From an uncultured Porphyromonadaceae bacterium (GTDB lineage Bacteria; Bacteroidota; Bacteroidia; Bacteroidales; Muribaculaceae), in contig CABTZK010000007.1 of assembly GCA_902489275.1 (NCBI GenBank), forward strand, positions 23,898 through 87,897: DNA of 64,000 bases, written 5' to 3'. Each line of letters begins with the position of its first letter. The stretch's first letter is position 1. The notes under the pieces are model-generated. The model worked only from the letters and a program-made list of their open reading frames with translations, made no database searches and was not told where the DNA came from. Below are positions 9,286 to 18,633 of this stretch, in pieces. Made by a program: the position numbers and the translations under genes.

Positions 9286-9993
9286 ATGATCCTCATCAAG
9301 CAAGTGATGCGCTGGCTCAACTATGTGTTGATATTTTTCTTCCTGTCGACAATTCTCGCCACGATTGCGTTCAAGTACATGCCCGTGTACTACACGCCGC
9401 TCATGTTCATGCGCTGCACGGAGCAGGTGTGGAATGGCGAACCCATGAAACTGGACCACCAGTGGGTGCCCATTGGCGACATCTCGCACAACCTCACGCA
9501 AGCCGTCGTGGCCAGCGAGGACAACCGGTTTATGGAGCACAACGGCTTCGACACCGAAGAGATCGCCAAGGCCTACCTGGAGAAGAAGCGGGGCGGCCGC
9601 GAGCGCGGGGCGAGTACCATCAGCCAGCAGACGGCCAAGAACGTGTTCCTGTGGCCAGGGCATAGCTGGGTGCGAAAGGGATTTGAGGTGTATTTCACCG
9701 TTTTGATTGAGCAAATCTGGGGAAAAGAGCGCATCATGGAGGTCTATCTCAACTCCATCGAGATGGGAAACGGCATCTATGGCGCACAAGCCATTGCCAG
9801 GCACAGTTTTGACAAGCCAGCCAGCCAGCTCACCAAGCGCGAGGCCGCCTTGGTGGCTGCCACGCTGCCAGCCCCCCTCACCCGCGACTCCCAGAACCCG
9901 ACGGGCAAGGTGGTGAAGCGCGCCAACGACATTCGCATTCTCATGAGCAAAATCAGCCCTGTCCCCATCGGCAAAGGCTACCGCAGAGACTAA
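9286..9993 (+). CDS. mtgA: Monofunctional peptidoglycan glycosyltransferase
   Basis: A 235-residue GT51 enzyme that polymerises lipid II into glycan strands. One N-terminal membrane helix (YVLIFFFLSTILATIAF) anchors it in the inner membrane. GT51 motifs appear in order: SEDNRFMEHNGFD with the catalytic Glu, GASTISQQTAKNVFL, RIMEVYLNSIEMG, and EAALVAATLPAP. No transpeptidase domain follows, so it is the monofunctional type. The ATG at 9286 is preferred over an in-frame ATG at 9202, which lies upstream of the promoter box. Confidence 0.95.
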   Translation: MILIKQVMRWLNYVLIFFFLSTILATIAFKYMPVYYTPLMFMRCTEQVWNGEPMKLDHQWVPIGDISHNLTQAVVASEDNRFMEHNGFDTEEIAKAYLEKKRGGRERGASTISQQTAKNVFLWPGHSWVRKGFEVYFTVLIEQIWGKERIMEVYLNSIEMGNGIYGAQAIARHSFDKPASQLTKREAALVAATLPAPLTRDSQNPTGKVVKRANDIRILMSKISPVPIGKGYRRD

Positions 9994-10138
9994 CGGCAAC
10001 GCCAAACACGTGAAGAATCTCGTCACAGCTCTTCCATTTAGAACAGAACCCTATAAAATAAGGGCATCTTTGCTAAAAACAAAGCGATTTTAGATGAAAG
10101 AGCCGTGGAGGAATCTCGAATAAAAGGGGACAATTTTT

Positions 10139-10170
10139 TTTGGAAAATTGAGAAATGATGTGTAATTTTG
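10139..10170 (+). promoter_or_regulatory. Promoter TTTG-N20-TAATTTTG
   Basis: TTTG at 10139-10142 and TAATTTTG at 10163-10170 are spaced by 20 nt, a strong match. It predicts a transcript with a leader of about 180 nt ahead of the BspA-like gene. Confidence 0.6.
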
Positions 10171-10199
10171 TCAAGGATAAATATAGAAACACTGTAAAA

Positions 10200-10312
10200 T
10201 CAACCGCTTTGCCCCATGCCGCGCAACGCCCGCCATCCGCTTGCAGCGGCGTTGCCCTCCCTGCGCCGGAGCGCCGCACGGAGACCAGGAACAAGGCACA
10301 TTCAGCGGTTGA
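10200..10312 (+). other. Structured leader with nested inverted repeats
   Basis: TCAACCGCT (10200-10208) pairs perfectly with AGCGGTTGA (10304-10312). Inside, GCAACGCC (10223-10230) pairs with GGCGTTGC (10248-10255), and GCGC/GCGC (10263-10266 and 10271-10274) can close a CGGA tetraloop. Together they would make a three-way junction RNA in the 5' leader of the LRR protein gene. Function unknown. Confidence 0.45.
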
Positions 10313-10353
10313 TGCCCACAGCATTATTAGCATCGACTTTTAAAATTGACGTG

Positions 10354-11307
10354 ATGATGAAAAAGTATCTGTTTACACTGTTAGCCGCCATCCTCGCGGC
10401 CACCACAACCCTGCCGATGGCAGCAGAAGCCCGGACGGCCTACGCCGTAGAAAAAGACAGCACGCTCACCTTCTACTACGACACCCAGCAAGACGAGCGC
10501 GGGGGTACCGTCTACGAGGTGCCCACCAGCGAGAAGCAGTGGGCAACCTGGAACGGAACATTCTCTGAGCCTAACATCACCATCAAGTGGGTCGTGTTCG
10601 ACACGTCGTTTGCCGACTTTCGCCCAGCGAGTACCGACTTGTGGTTTTTCTACTGCACCAGCCTCACAGCGGTCAAGGGCATCCAGAACTTGAACACCAG
10701 CCAAGTGACCAACATGTTTTCCATGTTTGACGGATGCCGGTCCTTGCAGGCATTCGACGCCTCCAGTCTCGACACTCGCAACGTGACCAACATGAGCAGC
10801 ATGTTCAGCAGTTGCCATTCCTTGCAGGAACTCAATCTCTCGGGGCTCGACACCCGCAACGTGACCAGCATGAGCGGCATGTTCCTTGGCTGCACGTCCT
10901 TGCGCGAGCTCGACCTCACGAGTTTCGACACCCGCAACGTGACCTCGATGCTCTATATGTTCTCTGGCTGCGATGCCTTGCAGGAGATTGACGTGTCAAA
11001 CTTCGATACGGGAAACGTGACCGACATGAGCAGCATGTTTTCTGACTGCAACGCCCTGCGCGCACTCGACCTGTCAGGCTTCAACACCGCGAATTTGACC
11101 AAAACAAGCGAAATGTTCATGAATTGCAAAGCGCTCAAAGCCATCTACAGCAACAGCGACTGGAGCCAGAGCGGCAAGGTCACAGAGAGCAAGGACATGT
11201 TCCGCGGCTGCACACGATTGGCGGGCGCCATGCCCTACAACGACAGCCAAGTCGACATCACGATGGCTAACCCCACCAAAGGCTACCTGCGTTCCATCGC
11301 GCAATAG
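10354..11307 (+). CDS. BspA-type leucine-rich repeat surface protein
   Basis: A 317-residue secreted protein. The N-terminus (MMKKYLFTLLAAILAATTTLPMAA) is a signal peptide. From about residue 110 come roughly six repeats of 23-24 residues with the pattern LDTRNVTNMSSMFSSCHSLQ, the DUF285/BspA-like repeat that often ends NVT.M..MF..C. Family members are surface proteins, some binding host matrix or carbohydrate. An in-frame ATG at 10216 exists, but it would place a GC-rich structured leader before the signal peptide, so the internal double ATG is chosen. Downstream, 11308-11602 has no gene. Confidence 0.88.
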   Translation: MMKKYLFTLLAAILAATTTLPMAAEARTAYAVEKDSTLTFYYDTQQDERGGTVYEVPTSEKQWATWNGTFSEPNITIKWVVFDTSFADFRPASTDLWFFYCTSLTAVKGIQNLNTSQVTNMFSMFDGCRSLQAFDASSLDTRNVTNMSSMFSSCHSLQELNLSGLDTRNVTSMSGMFLGCTSLRELDLTSFDTRNVTSMLYMFSGCDALQEIDVSNFDTGNVTDMSSMFSDCNALRALDLSGFNTANLTKTSEMFMNCKALKAIYSNSDWSQSGKVTESKDMFRGCTRLAGAMPYNDSQVDITMANPTKGYLRSIAQ

Positions 11308-11536
11308 GGCTTCGGCAGCAGCCAAGCCACAAGCGGCCGGCGAGCTGGCAGGCAGCGGTGCGGCTTGACGCCCCCTCTCTTCGGGCTGTGCCACCTGGCG
11401 ATTACTCCCGGGGGCACAGGCTGCATGGTCACGCTCTTGCCCAAACAGAATCAACGCGTTCCCCAGAAATGGGCATTATTTTTGCCTCGGCTTCAAAAAA
11501 TCGGGACAAGATGAGGTGTTTTTGAGGAATTATTCG

Positions 11537-11544
11537 TAAGTTTG
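11537..11544 (+). promoter_or_regulatory. Candidate -7 box TAAGTTTG for rel
   Basis: Matches TAnnTTTG in the 295-nt gap before the Rel/SpoT gene, 58 nt upstream of its ATG. Confidence 0.45.
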
Positions 11545-11557
11545 TAAGTTAGAAATG

Positions 11558-11580
11558 CAGGCGCTGCTTGGGAGCGCCTG
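11558..11580 (+). promoter_or_regulatory. Leader hairpin before rel
   Basis: CAGGCGCT and AGCGCCTG form a perfect 8-bp stem with a 7-nt loop, ending 22 nt before the Rel/SpoT start codon and after the proposed promoter. It may affect translation or mRNA stability. Confidence 0.4.
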
Positions 11581-11602
11581 GCCATAACGATTGTGAACCA
11601 AG

Positions 11603-13852
11603 ATGACAGAAGCAGCAAAGATGAGTCCTCAAGAAGAGGAGGCGATGATTGACCAGGCCTACCAAGACCTGCTCAATGGCTACTTGTCAAGCAATCATCG
11701 CAAGAAAGTTGAAATCATCGAGAAGGCATTCAAGTTTGCCAAAGATGCGCACAGCGGCATCAGGCGCCGCTCGGGCGAGCCCTATATCATGCACCCCATA
11801 GCCGTGGCCACGATTGTGAGCCAAGAAGTTGGGCTGGGCTCTACCTCGATATGCGCCGCCCTACTTCACGATGTGGTTGAGGATACCGACTACAATATCG
11901 AGGATATCGAGGCGCAATTTGGCTCTAAGATTGCCCAAATCGTCGAGGGTCTCACCAAGATTTCAGGCGGCATCTTTGGCGACCAGGCCTCGGCTCAGGC
12001 CGAGAACTTCAGGAAGCTGCTGCTGACGATGAGCAGCGACATCCGTGTGATACTCATCAAGATGGCCGACCGCCTCCACAACATGCGCACGCTGCAATCG
12101 ATGCCCGCCGCCAAGCAATACAAGATTGCCGGCGAGACGATGTATATCTACGCCCCTCTGGCTCACCGCCTGGGGCTGTTTGCCATCAAGACCGAGCTTG
12201 AGGACTTGAGTTTCAAATATGAGCACCCCGAAGCCTACAAGAGCATTCAAAACCACATTCGCGAATCGGCACCCCGCAACAAGGAGGTGTTCAGCCACTT
12301 TTCGGCACCCATTTGCAAGCGGCTCGACCAGTTAGGGCTCCAATATGAGTTCATGGCACGCACCAAGTCGTGCTACTCGATCTGGAAAAAAATGGAGTCG
12401 AAGCACATCCCGTTTGACGAGGTGTATGACTACTATGCGGCGCGCATCGTCTTTGAATGCCCCAACGAGGCCGACGAGAAACGCATCTGCTGGAACGTCT
12501 ACAGCGAGATTACCGACCTCTACCGCCTGCATCCCGACCGGGTGCGCGACTGGGTCTCGACCCCCAAGGCCAACGGCTACCGCGCGCTCCACATCACCGT
12601 CATGGGTCCTGACGGCAACTGGGTAGAAGTGCAGATACGCAGCCGCCGGATGGACGACATTGCCGAGCGCGGATTTGCCGCTCACTGGAAATACAAGATT
12701 GGCGAGGGCGAGGAGGAGAGCGAGCTTGAGGCCTGGCTGCAAACCATTGAGGACATCCTCAAGAACCCAGAACCCAACGCCATTGATTTCCTCGACACGA
12801 TCAAGCTCAACCTTTTCTCCAGCGAGATTGTGGTGTTCACTCCCAAGGGCGACCTCATCACCCTGCCCAAAGACGCCTCGGTGCTGGACTTGGCATTCAA
12901 CCTGCACACCGAGCTGGGGACACACTGCATCGCCGGGAAAATCAACCACAAGTTGATGCCGCTCTCCCACAAGCTGTCCAGCGGCGACCAGGTTGAGGTG
13001 CTCACGAGCAAGAGCCAGCAGCCCTCTCCCGAATGGGAGAGCTTCCTGGTCACCGCCAAGGGGAAAACTCGCCTGCGCGCGGCCTTGCGCCACAACCGCC
13101 GGCAAGTGATCGAGGCGGGCGAGACCATGCTGCAATCGTTTCTTCAGAAAAACGACGTGCCTATCGACAACGTGACCATGAGCCGCCTGGTTTCGAGCGA
13201 GAACATGGCCAACAAGGAGGAGTTGCTCTACAAGATAGGGAACAAGGAAATCGCCTTGTCGCAACAATTGCTGCGCACCGTGAAGAAGCAAGAGTCGCAT
13301 GGCATGCTCAGCAAGTTGATACACAGCACATTTGGCAACCGATCGAAGCAATCGGGAGCCGAGAAAGGCAAAGCAAGCCCCGTGCAGCAAGCCCCCATCG
13401 ACACCAAGCAGACCTACGTGCTCAAAACCATCAACGGAAAGCCAAACTACAAGATAGCCAACTGCTGCAACCCCATTCCTGGCGACGACGTGCTGGGATT
13501 TGTGACCCCGGGCAACGAGGTTGAGGTGCACCGCATGGAGTGCCCGACGGCGATGAAACTCAAGAGCAGCTACGGCGGACGCATCGTCCAGACCCAATGG
13601 GACACCCAGGCAAGCAAGTTCCTGGCATCCATCAGTATCGAGGGCATTGACCGCATGGGCATCTTGCAAGAACTCATTTACCTGATATCGACCAACTTGG
13701 CCATCAATATCAGGAAGCTCAACATCTGGACGGAGCATGGCGTGTTTCACTGTGAACTTGACGTGCTCATTGAAGATGCCGATGTAGTGACCAGACTGTG
13801 CAAGCGACTGAAAAAAGTGAAAGGCGTGAACACCGCGACCCGCATCAGCTAA
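11603..13852 (+). CDS. rel: Bifunctional (p)ppGpp synthetase/hydrolase
   Basis: A 749-residue Rel/SpoT long-form enzyme controlling the stringent response. Domains in order: HD hydrolase (about 45-200) with the intact HDVVED motif; synthetase (about 240-370) with FDEVYDYYAARIVF, STPKANGYRALHITV and VEVQIRSRRMDDIAE; TGS (about 405-465, FTPKGDLITLPKDASVLDLA); a linker; a CC/zinc-finger-like segment (IANCCNPIPGDDVLGF); and a C-terminal ACT domain. Both catalytic halves look intact, so a bifunctional SpoT-like enzyme is likely. A 7TM-HD phosphodiesterase gene follows by 25 nt and is probably cotranscribed. Confidence 0.95.
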   Translation: MTEAAKMSPQEEEAMIDQAYQDLLNGYLSSNHRKKVEIIEKAFKFAKDAHSGIRRRSGEPYIMHPIAVATIVSQEVGLGSTSICAALLHDVVEDTDYNIEDIEAQFGSKIAQIVEGLTKISGGIFGDQASAQAENFRKLLLTMSSDIRVILIKMADRLHNMRTLQSMPAAKQYKIAGETMYIYAPLAHRLGLFAIKTELEDLSFKYEHPEAYKSIQNHIRESAPRNKEVFSHFSAPICKRLDQLGLQYEFMARTKSCYSIWKKMESKHIPFDEVYDYYAARIVFECPNEADEKRICWNVYSEITDLYRLHPDRVRDWVSTPKANGYRALHITVMGPDGNWVEVQIRSRRMDDIAERGFAAHWKYKIGEGEEESELEAWLQTIEDILKNPEPNAIDFLDTIKLNLFSSEIVVFTPKGDLITLPKDASVLDLAFNLHTELGTHCIAGKINHKLMPLSHKLSSGDQVEVLTSKSQQPSPEWESFLVTAKGKTRLRAALRHNRRQVIEAGETMLQSFLQKNDVPIDNVTMSRLVSSENMANKEELLYKIGNKEIALSQQLLRTVKKQESHGMLSKLIHSTFGNRSKQSGAEKGKASPVQQAPIDTKQTYVLKTINGKPNYKIANCCNPIPGDDVLGFVTPGNEVEVHRMECPTAMKLKSSYGGRIVQTQWDTQASKFLASISIEGIDRMGILQELIYLISTNLAINIRKLNIWTEHGVFHCELDVLIEDADVVTRLCKRLKKVKGVNTATRIS

Positions 13853-13877
13853 ATCAAGACAAAAAGCATCACACCAC

Positions 13878-15974
13878 ATGGGAAAAACGACTCAAAATCA
13901 TATCATCATCCTGACCTTGTTCATGGTCACTACCGCTCTCATCACCGTGTTCCTGCCCAGCAAGAATTTCCAGGGGTTTAGCTACACGCTCGGGAAGCCA
14001 TGGGCACACGCCATCCTCAAAGCGCCATTCGACATTCCCATCGAACTCGACTCGGCCGCCGCGCGGCATGTGACCGATAGCATCAACCAGAACACCGCAA
14101 AAATTTACCGAAAGGACTACAACCTCATCAACAAGCAGCTCAACAAGCTGAATGTGGCGCTCAACAAGCAAGCCGGCATAGACGCGGCGACCCGGAAAAC
14201 CATTCTCGCCAAGGTGCACAAGCTCTACGAGGACGGCATCGTGGAAAACGACGTTTACGATCAAATCACGCAAGGCCACATCAAGGAAGTGCGCATCCTG
14301 GGCAACAAGGTGGCTGATGTGACCTCGACAAGCAAGATGAACTCGGCGCGCGAGGCCTACACCATGCTCGACACCATGCTCACAGGCTCAAAGTACCACG
14401 CGGCCATGTCGGCTGTTGCAATCTACAACTACCTGAAACCCGACCTGGCCTACGACTCCATCGAGAGCCAGAAACTGATTGACGACGCGCTGCAAAAGGC
14501 GCTAGCCCCCCGAGGCGTTGTGCAGACGGGCGAAAGCATCATTTTCCCTGGAAATATCGTGACCGCTGAAAAGTTTGCCATTCTGCAATCCTATGACCGC
14601 ATGATGAAAGAGCGGCAAATGCACAGCCAGGGCATCAACTATGGCATTTTGGGGCAATTTTGCTTCGTGGCCATCATGATGCTGGTGTCGTACATTTTCC
14701 TGCGCGTGATTCGCCCGCGCACCTTCCGCAACCTGCGCAAGATGGTGTTTGTGATCTCGTTTATCGCCTTGTTTATCATTGTTGTCGAGCTGGTGACAGG
14801 GTTCCGCGCCAACTACATCTCTCTCATCCCCTTTGCCATTGTTCCAATCATCCTCACCACCTTCTGCGACTCGCGCACCTCATTTTTCTTGCACATGGTC
14901 GTGGTGATTCTGTGCTCGCTTGTGGCGAAGGACCAGGCAGAGTTTATCGTGATGCAATTCTTGGCAGGCAATATCGCGATTATCTCTATTCGAGAGATGT
15001 CACGCCGCTCTCAGCTGGCGCAATGCGCTTTCTACATTTTTTTGACTTACAGCATCATGGACATGACCTTCCGCGTGCTGCGCGAGGGGAACTTGAGCAA
15101 CGCCTTTGCTGATCCAGGCTGGTGGCACGTGTTCCTCATGTTTGCGATCAATTGTGCCGTGCTGTCGTTTGCCTACATTCTTATTTTTGTCATCGAGAAG
15201 ATTTTCGGTTTCACCTCGACCATGACGTTAGTCGAGTTGAGCGACATCAATTCCCCCGAATTGCGCGCCCTCTCGGAGTCCTGCCCAGGCACGTTCCAGC
15301 ACTCCCTTCAGGTGGCCAATCTCGCCGCCGAGGCTGCTCACGAGATTGGGGCCAACGCTCAACTTGCCCGTGCAGGCGCGCTGTATCACGACATTGGCAA
15401 AATCAACAACCCGGCATTTTTCACCGAGAACCAAATGGGCGTGAATCCGCACGACAGTCTCACGCCCGACCAGAGCGCCCGCATCGTCATCGACCACGTG
15501 GCCGATGGGCTCAAGCGCGCCGACAAGGCTCGCCTGCCCCAGGTCATCAAGGACTTTGTGGCTCAGCACCATGGCAAAAGCCGCACCAAATTCTTTTATA
15601 CCATGGCCTGCAAAGCCCATCCCGACCAAGTGATTGACCCGGCGCCCTACACCTATCCGGGTCCCAACCCTCTCAGCAAGGAGGCCGCCATTGTGATGAT
15701 GGCCGACTCGTGCGAGGCTGCGGCCAAGAGCCTCACGCATCCCAGTGAAAAAGACATCAGCAATCTTGTGGAGAGAATCATCAACGGCCAGATTAGCGAC
15801 GGATTGCTCTCGGAGGCGCCCATCAGCTTTATCGACATTGGCATCATCAAGCAGACGTTTGTTGAGCGACTGCGCACGTTCTACCACATGCGTGTGTCCT
15901 ATCCCGAAGATATCAAGCCCATTGCGCAAGTCAATGACACCGACGACGATATTGACGAGAGTCCCACTCATTAA
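13878..15974 (+). CDS. 7TM receptor with intracellular HD domain (PgpH-like)
   Basis: A 698-residue membrane phosphodiesterase. It has an N-terminal TM segment, an extracytoplasmic domain (about 30-255), about seven TM helices (about 260-460), then an HD-type hydrolase: FQHSLQVANLAAEAA, ALYHDIGKINNPAFF, and later HH of VAQHHGKSRTKFFY. This is the architecture of PgpH, which hydrolyses cyclic-di-AMP in Firmicutes; the substrate here is inferred. Adjacency to Rel/SpoT is notable because (p)ppGpp is reported to inhibit c-di-AMP phosphodiesterases in some bacteria. Confidence 0.9.
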   Translation: MGKTTQNHIIILTLFMVTTALITVFLPSKNFQGFSYTLGKPWAHAILKAPFDIPIELDSAAARHVTDSINQNTAKIYRKDYNLINKQLNKLNVALNKQAGIDAATRKTILAKVHKLYEDGIVENDVYDQITQGHIKEVRILGNKVADVTSTSKMNSAREAYTMLDTMLTGSKYHAAMSAVAIYNYLKPDLAYDSIESQKLIDDALQKALAPRGVVQTGESIIFPGNIVTAEKFAILQSYDRMMKERQMHSQGINYGILGQFCFVAIMMLVSYIFLRVIRPRTFRNLRKMVFVISFIALFIIVVELVTGFRANYISLIPFAIVPIILTTFCDSRTSFFLHMVVVILCSLVAKDQAEFIVMQFLAGNIAIISIREMSRRSQLAQCAFYIFLTYSIMDMTFRVLREGNLSNAFADPGWWHVFLMFAINCAVLSFAYILIFVIEKIFGFTSTMTLVELSDINSPELRALSESCPGTFQHSLQVANLAAEAAHEIGANAQLARAGALYHDIGKINNPAFFTENQMGVNPHDSLTPDQSARIVIDHVADGLKRADKARLPQVIKDFVAQHHGKSRTKFFYTMACKAHPDQVIDPAPYTYPGPNPLSKEAAIVMMADSCEAAAKSLTHPSEKDISNLVERIINGQISDGLLSEAPISFIDIGIIKQTFVERLRTFYHMRVSYPEDIKPIAQVNDTDDDIDESPTH

Positions 15975-16066
15975 ACAGCCCCTCCCCTCCTCACCACGGT
16001 TTGACCGTTGACATGCAGTTCAGCGCATTCTATTTGTAACGCTCTTGCAACAAAAACATTGAAGAC

Positions 16067-16582
16067 ATGACTTTTTTCACGATACTTCTCATCTTAGCCA
16101 TCGCCAGCCTGGCAGGGGCCATCGTGCTATCGCTCAAGCCCTGGTGGGTGGCGGCAGTGCCTGCCCTGGCGGGCATGCTGCTCTTGCAATGGGGGGCATG
16201 GCTCAACCTGCCCACATGGAAACTGTGGAGCTGGGGCGGCGCGACCCTTGTGGTGGTGGCCATCCGATACCTCTCGCCCTCGGGAGAGCCCGATGGCCGC
16301 AACACCTCCAACATCTACATCGGCTTGGGGTCGATGGCTGGCGCGCTGCTTGGCCTGCTGGCAGGCATCAACTATATCCTGGCAGGCACAATCATAGGCG
16401 CGGTGATGGGTGCCATGGCCTACAGCCGCACGCCTCACGGCCGCTGGATCAAAATGGGCAGGAACACCTTGATTCAGTACTTCTGCGCCAAGTGCCTGCC
16501 CACCATTGTGGCCGTTGCCATGATTGGCACCTGCGCCGAGGGGCTACTATTTTATTTAGAAACATTTTATCACTACCAATGA
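16067..16582 (+). CDS. Unknown small integral membrane protein
   Basis: 171 residues, mostly hydrophobic, with four or so likely TM helices (about 1-22, 27-45, 50-65, 90-125) and a possible further one near the C-terminus. The segment GLLAGINYILAGTIIGAVMGAMAY is glycine rich. I recognise no family. Its stop overlaps the start of the following gene by 4 nt (ATGA), so the two are likely translated together. Confidence 0.75.
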   Translation: MTFFTILLILAIASLAGAIVLSLKPWWVAAVPALAGMLLLQWGAWLNLPTWKLWSWGGATLVVVAIRYLSPSGEPDGRNTSNIYIGLGSMAGALLGLLAGINYILAGTIIGAVMGAMAYSRTPHGRWIKMGRNTLIQYFCAKCLPTIVAVAMIGTCAEGLLFYLETFYHYQ

Positions 16583-17292
16583 GCAAAAGAACATACACAA
16601 TGATGACACTCACCGCCTTGGCGCTGGCCTTATTCTCGTTTCAGGCCACCGCCAAGCAGAAGGTGACTGCCAAGACAGTTGACTTCGATCGCGTGAAGAA
16701 AGTGACGCAAGACCCTGCCTCACGCTTCTATTTCCCTAATCTTGTGAAGCTCTACATGAGCAACACCGACACCACGATGACACTTGAGGACTATCGCACC
16801 CTCTACTATGGCTACATGTACCAGGAGGACTATAACCCCTATCGCAAGTCGATCTACAGCGACAAGGTGGAGAATCTCTACTACAAGAAGGAGCTGTCGC
16901 GCGCCGAGTGCGACAGCATCGAGAAATATGCCGACCTCTCGTTAGGCGACAACCTGTTTGACTTCGAGCAGATGACCTACTACATTTATGCGTTGAAAAT
17001 GAAGAAAAAATACACGCGCCACGACGTGCGGCTCAAGAAGATGGGCCGCCTCTACGAGGCCATCATCTCAAGCGGCGAGGGCACGAGGGAGAACCCGTGG
17101 GTGGTGATTTGCCCCATGCACGAGTATGACGTGGTTAACTTCTTGGGCTATGTGGCCACCGAGCAGCAAAACATTGACGGCAAGCTCGACTACATCAAGG
17201 TTGAGCCAAAGGAGGGGAGCAAAATCGAGGGGTTCTATTTCGATATTTCCAGGATGCTGCTTGAGGCCAAGCGAAAAGGCTATGACGAATGA
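16579..17292 (+). CDS. DUF4919-like exported protein
   Basis: 237 residues with an N-terminal signal peptide (about 1-27, MTLTALALALFSFQATA). The mature part resembles the DUF4919 family of small periplasmic Bacteroidetes proteins (VDFDRVKKVTQDPASRFYFPNLVKLYMSNDT-like start, then YRTLYYGYMYQEDYNPY). No catalytic motif is visible and the function is unknown. The ATG overlaps the stop of the upstream membrane-protein gene (ATGA), suggesting coupled translation and perhaps a joint role at the envelope. Confidence 0.75.
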   Translation: MSKRTYTMMTLTALALALFSFQATAKQKVTAKTVDFDRVKKVTQDPASRFYFPNLVKLYMSNTDTTMTLEDYRTLYYGYMYQEDYNPYRKSIYSDKVENLYYKKELSRAECDSIEKYADLSLGDNLFDFEQMTYYIYALKMKKKYTRHDVRLKKMGRLYEAIISSGEGTRENPWVVICPMHEYDVVNFLGYVATEQQNIDGKLDYIKVEPKEGSKIEGFYFDISRMLLEAKRKGYDE

Positions 17293-17334
17293 CCCCTCGG
17301 GCTCATGGCTCTGACACTAAATACTGCAACACAC

Positions 17335-18567
17335 ATGACAACGATAGAACAAGTTCAACACCTCAAAATCTCAAACTTCGACTACCCGCTCCCCGACGAG
17401 CGCATTGCCAAGCATCCCCTCAAGGAACGTGAACAATGCAAGTTGCTCACGTTCAGCCCCTCGAAAGGGATTGGCGAGGGGCATTTCTATGACATCCCCG
17501 CCTTGCTGCCACAAGGCTGCATGCTCGTGTACAACAACACGCGCGTGATTAATGCGCGCATGCGCTTCCGCAAGGAAACGGGGTCGATGATCGAGATCTT
17601 CTGCCTGGAGCCTGCACGGCCATGCGACTATGAGCAGATTTTCCAAACGACCGACACCTGCACGTGGCTGTGCTTAGTGGGCAACAGCAAGCGCTGGAGG
17701 CAAGGGGCGCTCAAGGGGCAGGTGAACATTGACGGCGAGGTGGTGAACGTGACCGCCACCCGCGGCGAGCACCACGGCAACTCCTTTGAAATCACCTTTT
17801 CCTGGGACAAGGGCGACGTGACCTTTGCCACGCTGCTCGACGCCATTGGCGAGATTCCCATTCCACCCTACCTGAACCGCGACACCGAGGAAAGCGACCG
17901 GACCGACTACCAGACGGTTTACAGCCACATTGACGGCAGCGTGGCAGCGCCAACGGCCGGGCTGCATTTCACCAACGAGCTCCTGGCCGAGTGCGACCGG
18001 CGCGGCATCACACGCCGAGAGCTCACGCTGCACGTGGGCGCAGGCACGTTTCAGCCCGTGAAGAGCGAGCACATCGGCGAGCACGAGATGCACTACGAGT
18101 TTATCGCGGTGAAGCGGTCGCTGCTCAACGACATGCTCAACGCCACGCGGCCCATCGTGGCCGTGGGCACCACCAGCGTGCGCACGTTAGAGAGCCTCTA
18201 CTACATCGGCCAAGTGCTGGAAACCTGCCCCGATGCCGATGCCGAGCAGCTCACCGTGCGCCAGTGGATGCCCTACTCCACGCCCTGCAACATCTCGACG
18301 AGAAAAGCGCTGCAAAACATCATCGGCTACCTCGACCGGCATCATACCGACACCTACATAGGCAGCACACAGCTGATGATTGCGCCTGGATTCCTGTACC
18401 GCGTCGTGGAAGGCATGATCACCAACTTCCACCAGCCGCAAAGCACCCTGCTGCTGCTGGTATCGGCTTTCGTTGGCGACGACAACTGGCGCCCCATCTA
18501 CAACTATGCCTTGGAACACGGCTTCCGCTTCTTGAGCTATGGCGACGCCTGCCTATTCCTCAAGTAG
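17335..18567 (+). CDS. queA: S-adenosylmethionine:tRNA ribosyltransferase-isomerase
   Basis: A 410-residue QueA, which adds the epoxycyclopentane ring to 7-aminomethyl-deazaguanine in tRNA, the penultimate step of queuosine synthesis. Characteristic stretches: FDYPLPDERIAKHPL, VYNNTRVINARM, GEIPIPPYLNR, YSHIDGSVAAPTAGLHFT, LHVGAGTFQPVK, and GMITNFHQPQSTLLLLVSAF. The ATG at 17335 is chosen; an in-frame ATG at 17305 would add ten residues with no family match. It is slightly longer than typical (about 350 residues) because of an insertion near residues 260-300. Confidence 0.95.
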   Translation: MTTIEQVQHLKISNFDYPLPDERIAKHPLKEREQCKLLTFSPSKGIGEGHFYDIPALLPQGCMLVYNNTRVINARMRFRKETGSMIEIFCLEPARPCDYEQIFQTTDTCTWLCLVGNSKRWRQGALKGQVNIDGEVVNVTATRGEHHGNSFEITFSWDKGDVTFATLLDAIGEIPIPPYLNRDTEESDRTDYQTVYSHIDGSVAAPTAGLHFTNELLAECDRRGITRRELTLHVGAGTFQPVKSEHIGEHEMHYEFIAVKRSLLNDMLNATRPIVAVGTTSVRTLESLYYIGQVLETCPDADAEQLTVRQWMPYSTPCNISTRKALQNIIGYLDRHHTDTYIGSTQLMIAPGFLYRVVEGMITNFHQPQSTLLLLVSAFVGDDNWRPIYNYALEHGFRFLSYGDACLFLK

Positions 18568-18633
18568 AGCCCGCACAAACGCAAGTTCCCCTAAAAAAAG
18601 ACAAACTTTATCTCAACAAGACAAGAACACACA

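Noticed and set aside
10216..10353. N-terminal extension of the BspA-like protein
   Set aside because: In-frame but Arg/Ala/Pro-rich, without homology, and it would precede the signal peptide; better explained as a structured leader.
12332..13879. Long minus-strand open frame opposite rel
   Set aside because: It mirrors a clearly coding Rel/SpoT gene in GC-rich DNA; the translation (His/Val/Leu-rich) matches no family and has no promoter.
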